Shown piece after piece: positions 6,069 to 9,621 of a DNA stretch of 9,621 bases. A program made the position numbers and the translations under genes. The notes beneath the pieces are model-generated. The model was not told the origin of the DNA. It made no database searches and saw nothing but the letters and a program-made list of their open reading frames with translations. Numbering within the stretch: the first letter of the stretch is position 1; each line of letters starts with the position of its first letter. The stretch comes from an uncultured Clostridia bacterium (GTDB lineage Bacteria; Bacillota; Clostridia; Oscillospirales; Acutalibacteraceae), in NCBI GenBank assembly GCA_945869905.1, contig CAMBQD010000024.1, positions 1 through 9,621 on the forward strand, in the 5' to 3' direction.

Positions 6069-9059
6069 CTATGATAACGGTTTAATTATAAATTCAAATT
6101 TCCTGCCCTTAAGTGTGCCGAGACGGTACTGCTTTGCAGGAGGTGGTCCGCAGGAATTGGAGCCTGCGCCCATAATATCCGCATCAAGATTAATGCAGGA
6201 CGTACGGTTTGGCAAATCCTCTCTGTGCTTTGCCTTGGCACATTCCTGAGGGGTATATGGATTGGCGGAAAAGGCAAAGGGCTTTTCCACTGCCTCAAAT
6301 CTAAAGCCCATACCGTCATCATCTGTAATTTCAGCAAAGCGTGTTTCACATCTTACTGCGCTTTCCTGTGGCTTAATATGATTTTCGTGCATATCCCAAA
6401 TGGCAGTGCTGTAAACTCCCGTCAGGGTATGCTCTTTAAAATCAGGCAGATTTACAAAGGGTCCCAGCCCGAAATACCTTACATTTTTAAAGTTCTTCGG
6501 CATTTCAAGTTGAACACCGAACCGTGGAATATTTTTAACCTTTCCGCCCCTTGTGCATTTATATTTTGCCCTTATTGTGCCGTTGCCGTAAACAAACAGC
6601 TCAACGTCTGTCACTGCAAGAGTATGCACCTTAGGAGTTTTAACAGTCACTGTGCCTGTAATTACAACGCAGTCGCTTTTCACAGTATGGCGGAAATTTT
6701 TTGCAAAGCATGACTGAGCGTCAAGACGTTTTTTGCGCCAATGCACATTCATATTCATATCATTGTCAAGGGGCGCACGGTAAATCTGTAAGCCTATGCC
6801 CTTAAAATCACCGTAGGGCATTTGGTTTATAAGCTCCTTGCCCTTATAGATATATGAGTCAACGGTGCCTGACGACCTGTCAAAAATCAACCTGCCGTTA
6901 TCAAATGTGATGAACAAACGACCTTCACTTTCCTGCACCCTTGGGGCAGTGGATTTTACTATATCCGCCTTCAGCTCTCCCGGGCAAAGCTCAATTTGCT
7001 CTGTGGCAACAGAATATGTGCCGTCAAAATATTCAAACTGAATAACCGTATTGTGGCTTTTGTCATAATTGAAGGTGCCTAAATCAATATCGGCAGAGGA
7101 TTGGGGCTCAACATTTAAATCAAACTCGCCCCTTGAAGCAGGCATACCGTTTTCAACTACAGTATACTTAACTGTCAGTCTTGCATTTTCAAAATACATA
7201 TGGTTAAAGAAGGAATAAACCGACTCACCTGTTTTTGACGCTCTTACAGGGCGATAGCAGTTTTTCATCTGATAGGCACCTGAATGGGGCGTCCTGTCGG
7301 GATAGAAAAGTCCGTCAACACAGAAATTACCGTCGTGCCTCCATTCGCCGTGGTCACCGCCGTAGGTGTATTCATATTCCCCTTTTTCGTGATAAACGGC
7401 GTGGTCTGCAAATTCCCAAATACAACCGCCCATTATGTTATCTGCACGGTAAAAATACTGCATATATGTTTCAAGCTCACCTGCGCCAACACCCATTGCG
7501 TGAGCATATTCGCAAAGATAAAAGGGCTTTTTATAAAACTTTTTGGGAAGTCCCCATCCGTTTGCAATGCGCTTTACCATATACGGAAAGGCATACATCA
7601 TTGAAAGCACATCATATGCCCATCGCCTTGTGCGGCACACTGCCTCGTAATGTATCGGGATATCCGTCAGCTTTTTTAAATTACCGTAGCATATATCCTG
7701 GCATTTGTATCCGCCTGATTCGTTACCCAAGGACCACATTGTGATTGAGGGATGATTTTTATCCCTTTCAAACATACGGTAAACCCTGTCCCAATAGTGA
7801 CCGCTCCAGCTTTTATCGTTGCTTAAGCCGTTGATTTTATGTAATTCATTCATTCCGTGAGTTTCAATATCAGCCTCGTCAACCACATAGATGCCGTATT
7901 CATCACACAAATCAAGAAATGCCGGGTCCGGAGGATAATGGGAGGTGCGCACACAGTTGCCGTTGAATTCCTTAATCAGTCTTACATCCTTTTCCATTTC
8001 CTCAATGGTCATAGCATATCCTGTTTTTGGATTAGTATCGTGATGATTTACACCCAAAAGCTTTATATGTCGGTTATTGAAATAAAATACATTCCCCTTT
8101 ATCTCAATATGCTTAAAGCCGATGCTTCTTCTTATTACTTCAATTACCTTGTCCCCCAGTGACAAAGTAATTACAAGCTGATAAAGATAAGGGCACTCCG
8201 CAGACCACTCCTTAACCTCTAAGGAATCAAAGGTTATTTTATCAATACCATCGGGTGAAACATTAACAGACTTTGATACAAGCATATTTCCCTCGTCGTA
8301 TAAAAACGCAGAAAGCTGGCACCTGTCTGAAAGCTTTAAGGACGGATTAACCGTAAGGCTATAGTGACTGTCATCTATATAGTCTGTTTTCACCTCAAAA
8401 TCATAAATTGAATTATCCCCTGTTTTGTATAAAAGCACATCGCGGAATATACCGTTGCACCTGAACATATCCTGACATTCAAGATAGGTGCCGTTGCACC
8501 ATTTATGCACAATAACGACTATTTCGTTTTTGCCTCTGGTTATAAACTCATTAAGCTCAAACTGGGCAGTGTTGTGGCTGCCCTCACTGTAGCCCACATA
8601 CTTACCGTTACAGAAAAGGTCAAGGGAGCCGGAAACGCCTAAAAAGCAGAGATAATAATTTTTATCCAAGCTGTCGGCATTTATTATTTTCCTGTATATA
8701 CCGGCGGGACAATTCTCAGGAAACTCAGGCGGATTTGCCTTAAAGGGATAACGGCTGTTAACGTAATAGGGCTCCTCATATCCCGTATGCTGCCAAACCG
8801 ACGGCACGGTAATTTTATCAAAGCTGATTTCGTCCGTGTCAAAGGTATCGGGAATATCAAGACAGCTTTTATAATATACAAAATCCCAATCGCCTGAAAG
8901 ACATTCCACCATTGAAGATGAGTATCTCTCGTTTCTTATATCAACCGAGTCCAATTCCTCAGCAGAGCTGAAAGGAATAAAATAAGAACGTGGATACATA
9001 ACATTTTCCCTGTATTTTTCAAAGGCTTTATAGTTATCTGTTTTAAGGCTGTATTTCAT
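6069..9059 (-). CDS. lacZ: Beta-galactosidase, glycoside hydrolase family 2 (LacZ type)
   Basis: Hydrolyses terminal beta-galactosides; the 996 residues match LacZ length. There is no signal peptide, so it is predicted cytosolic. Domain order: N-terminal sugar-binding jelly roll (about 45-215, with GDWDF, VPSVWQ, PAGIYRK, GYSEGSHNTAQF); immunoglobulin-like domain (215-320); TIM barrel (about 320-610); and C-terminal domains 4-5 (610-996), with RAPLDND and YFGLGPF. Catalytic residues: acid/base E447 in MWSLGNES and nucleophile E517 in LCEYAHAMG. Mg2+ ligands E399 and H401 lie in ETHGM. H339/H340, H374 (RTSHYP) and W548 (CIWEFADH) agree with substrate-site residues. The ATG at 9059 with AGGAG (9070-9074) is preferred; a longer frame to 9119 would start inside the promoter. 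No transporter or sugar regulator is visible nearby. Galactoside specificity is inferred from family only. Confidence 0.95.
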   Translation of the reverse strand: MKYSLKTDNYKAFEKYRENVMYPRSYFIPFSSAEELDSVDIRNERYSSSMVECLSGDWDFVYYKSCLDIPDTFDTDEISFDKITVPSVWQHTGYEEPYYVNSRYPFKANPPEFPENCPAGIYRKIINADSLDKNYYLCFLGVSGSLDLFCNGKYVGYSEGSHNTAQFELNEFITRGKNEIVVIVHKWCNGTYLECQDMFRCNGIFRDVLLYKTGDNSIYDFEVKTDYIDDSHYSLTVNPSLKLSDRCQLSAFLYDEGNMLVSKSVNVSPDGIDKITFDSLEVKEWSAECPYLYQLVITLSLGDKVIEVIRRSIGFKHIEIKGNVFYFNNRHIKLLGVNHHDTNPKTGYAMTIEEMEKDVRLIKEFNGNCVRTSHYPPDPAFLDLCDEYGIYVVDEADIETHGMNELHKINGLSNDKSWSGHYWDRVYRMFERDKNHPSITMWSLGNESGGYKCQDICYGNLKKLTDIPIHYEAVCRTRRWAYDVLSMMYAFPYMVKRIANGWGLPKKFYKKPFYLCEYAHAMGVGAGELETYMQYFYRADNIMGGCIWEFADHAVYHEKGEYEYTYGGDHGEWRHDGNFCVDGLFYPDRTPHSGAYQMKNCYRPVRASKTGESVYSFFNHMYFENARLTVKYTVVENGMPASRGEFDLNVEPQSSADIDLGTFNYDKSHNTVIQFEYFDGTYSVATEQIELCPGELKADIVKSTAPRVQESEGRLFITFDNGRLIFDRSSGTVDSYIYKGKELINQMPYGDFKGIGLQIYRAPLDNDMNMNVHWRKKRLDAQSCFAKNFRHTVKSDCVVITGTVTVKTPKVHTLAVTDVELFVYGNGTIRAKYKCTRGGKVKNIPRFGVQLEMPKNFKNVRYFGLGPFVNLPDFKEHTLTGVYSTAIWDMHENHIKPQESAVRCETRFAEITDDDGMGFRFEAVEKPFAFSANPYTPQECAKAKHREDLPNRTSCINLDADIMGAGSNSCGPPPAKQYRLGTLKGRKFEFIIKPLS

Positions 9060-9069
9060 AGATTTTATT

Positions 9070-9074
9070 CTCCT
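9070..9074 (-). promoter_or_regulatory. lacZ ribosome binding site
   Basis: AGGAG about 10 nt upstream of the ATG at 9059. It lies within the short leader that begins near 9085 and supports the start that excludes the promoter from the coding frame. Confidence 0.75.
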
Positions 9075-9090
9075 AACGGTTATATAGGTA

Positions 9091-9119
9091 ATTATACAAT
9101 AGAGAAAACCCAATTGCAA
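9091..9119 (-). promoter_or_regulatory. Sigma-A-type promoter for lacZ-acpS-nnr-lipoprotein unit
   Basis: TTGCAA (-35, 9114-9119) and a perfect TATAAT (-10, 9091-9096) are separated by 17 bp. Transcription would start near 9085, giving a leader of about 26 nt. This is the only promoter I see for the four-gene unit, so acpS and nnr may depend on it unless a promoter lies inside lacZ. Confidence 0.76.
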
Positions 9120-9209
9120 ATGAATAATTAAAGCGGCGGGATTATATAAATTTAGTAACTGACTTTTGTACGCAAAGATAAATTATATGTCAAATTCATA
9201 CTTACACTA
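9120..9209. other. AT-rich spacer between divergent lacZ and EF-G-like promoters
   Basis: No gene is visible. It holds a weak 4+4 inverted repeat, TTTGTACGCAAA (9165-9176), about 45 bp upstream of the lacZ -35 box. It does not fit the catabolite-repression (cre) consensus. A tandem 7-bp repeat, ACTATTG twice (9206-9219), overlaps the neighbouring plus-strand -35 box. Roles are unknown. Confidence 0.4.
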
Positions 9210-9238
9210 TTGACTATTGTTTAAAATTATTGTACAAT
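9210..9238 (+). promoter_or_regulatory. Sigma-A-type promoter for EF-G-like gene
   Basis: TTGACT (9210-9215) and TACAAT (9233-9238) are separated by 17 bp, with predicted start near 9245 and a leader of about 80 nt. The -10 box sits in the 12-bp palindrome TATTGTACAATA (9228-9239). Confidence 0.75.
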
Positions 9239-9326
9239 ATGCACAAAGGACAGTCAAATACCATTCGTTATTGCAAACAAAAATACTAATATTGCATTAA
9301 TCGTTGGCTGCGGAAAGGAAATAATT

Positions 9327-9621
9327 ATGAGTAATCGTGCAGAGGATATAAGAAATGTTGCTGTCATTGGTCACGCATCAAAGGGAAAAACAACTCTTTG
9401 TGAGGCACTTTTAAATATAGCCGGTGCCACTGAGCGTATGGGCAAGGTTACGGACGGTAACACTGTATGCGACTTTGACGCCGAGGAAAAGAAAAGGAAG
9501 GTAAGCATTAACAGTGCAGTTGCCTCCACTGAATACAAGGGCAAGGCAATAAATTTTATTGATACTCCCGGCTTGTTTGATTTTGCTATGGGCAGTGCGG
9601 AGGGTATCCGAGATCGGAAGA
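9327..9621 (+). CDS. EF-G-like translational GTPase, N-terminal fragment
   Basis: About 95 real codons of an elongation-factor-G-like protein, cut by the window end. The P-loop GHASKGKTTL (15-24) and the G3 box FIDTPG, followed by LFDFAMGSAEGIR, fit the EF-G-like (FusA2-type) family. Instead of the RGITI-type switch I of true EF-G, it has CDFDAEEKKRKVSI, the typical DYDPEE-KRK-SI form of the paralogue group. Its role in translation is not settled for this group. The ATG at 9327 is preceded by AAAGGAA (9314-9320) with 6 nt spacing. The final codons read R-D-R-K, where the family normally continues with R-A-A-D. They come from an 11-base adapter-like tail, so the genuine reading frame probably ends at 9610. 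Confidence 0.91.
   Translation, partial: MSNRAEDIRNVAVIGHASKGKTTLCEALLNIAGATERMGKVTDGNTVCDFDAEEKKRKVSINSAVASTEYKGKAINFIDTPGLFDFAMGSAEGIRDRK
9611..9621. other. Probable residual Illumina TruSeq adapter sequence
   Basis: AGATCGGAAGA at the very end equals the first 11 bases of the standard TruSeq adapter (AGATCGGAAGAGC). Translation of the EF-G-like gene leaves the family pattern exactly here. The bases are probably not genomic. Confidence 0.87.

Noticed and set aside
6225..6713. 162-codon open frame on the plus strand opposite the lacZ C-terminus
   Set aside because: Antisense to conserved coding sequence, low-complexity Cys/Phe/His composition and no SD or domain.
7235..7744. 169-codon open frame on the plus strand opposite lacZ
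   Set aside because: It runs antisense to the GH2 catalytic barrel, has Arg/His-rich composition, no convincing SD and no recognisable domain; it is a shadow of the lacZ codon pattern.
9060..9119. N-terminal extension of LacZ by 20 residues, resembling a hydrophobic leader
   Set aside because: It overlaps the promoter -10/-35 boxes and the SD, so it is not transcribed as coding sequence; LacZ is treated as cytosolic.
9165..9176. TTTGTACGCAAA as a catabolite-repression (cre) site for lacZ
   Set aside because: It lacks the TGNAANCG...CA pattern and lies well upstream of the -35 box; only a weak 4+4 inverted repeat remains.

Overview
The window looks like a Clostridia (low to moderate GC Firmicutes) chromosome fragment, most likely from a gut Oscillospirales/Lachnospirales-type organism. 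The signs are a phenylalanine T-box leader in front of pheST, an IreB-family regulator, an acpS-nnr gene pair, AGGAGG-type ribosome binding sites, several TTG starts and sigma-A-like promoters. The genus cannot be fixed from the sequence. Essentially all of it is ordinary chromosomal coding sequence. I see no CRISPR array, insertion sequence, phage gene, tRNA or rRNA gene.

Layout. (1) Positions 1-2044, minus strand: a sigma-A promoter, a Phe-specific T-box leader with specifier UUC and an intrinsic terminator, then pheS and the 5' part of pheT, which runs off the left edge. (2) Positions 2087-3747, plus strand: a divergent promoter drives ireB (TTG start) and a 99-residue protein of unknown function (TTG start), followed by a palindromic terminator. 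An aldo/keto reductase of the YghZ/AKR14 type starts immediately after the terminator. (3) Positions 3737-9119, minus strand: one promoter followed by a GH2 beta-galactosidase, acpS, bifunctional nnr (NAD(P)HX epimerase plus dehydratase) and a small lipoprotein. Gaps are 5-12 nt, so they read as one transcription unit; its last gene overlaps the reductase gene tail to tail. (4) Positions 9210-9621, plus strand: a divergent promoter and the first ~95 codons of an EF-G-like GTPase.

Functionally, the window combines housekeeping (Phe-tRNA charging, acyl-carrier-protein activation, repair of damaged NAD(P)H, a translation-factor-like GTPase) with a cell-envelope stress regulator family (IreB) and intracellular galactoside hydrolysis. 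The less ordinary points are the unknown gene after ireB in place of the usual ruvX, the beta-galactosidase fused transcriptionally to acpS-nnr, an unusually compact AcpS, a Cys-rich PheS segment, and a perfect 10-bp inverted repeat spanning the divergent pheS/ireB promoters. The last 11 bases equal the start of the Illumina TruSeq adapter and are probably not genomic. I did not find evidence for a new multi-gene system.
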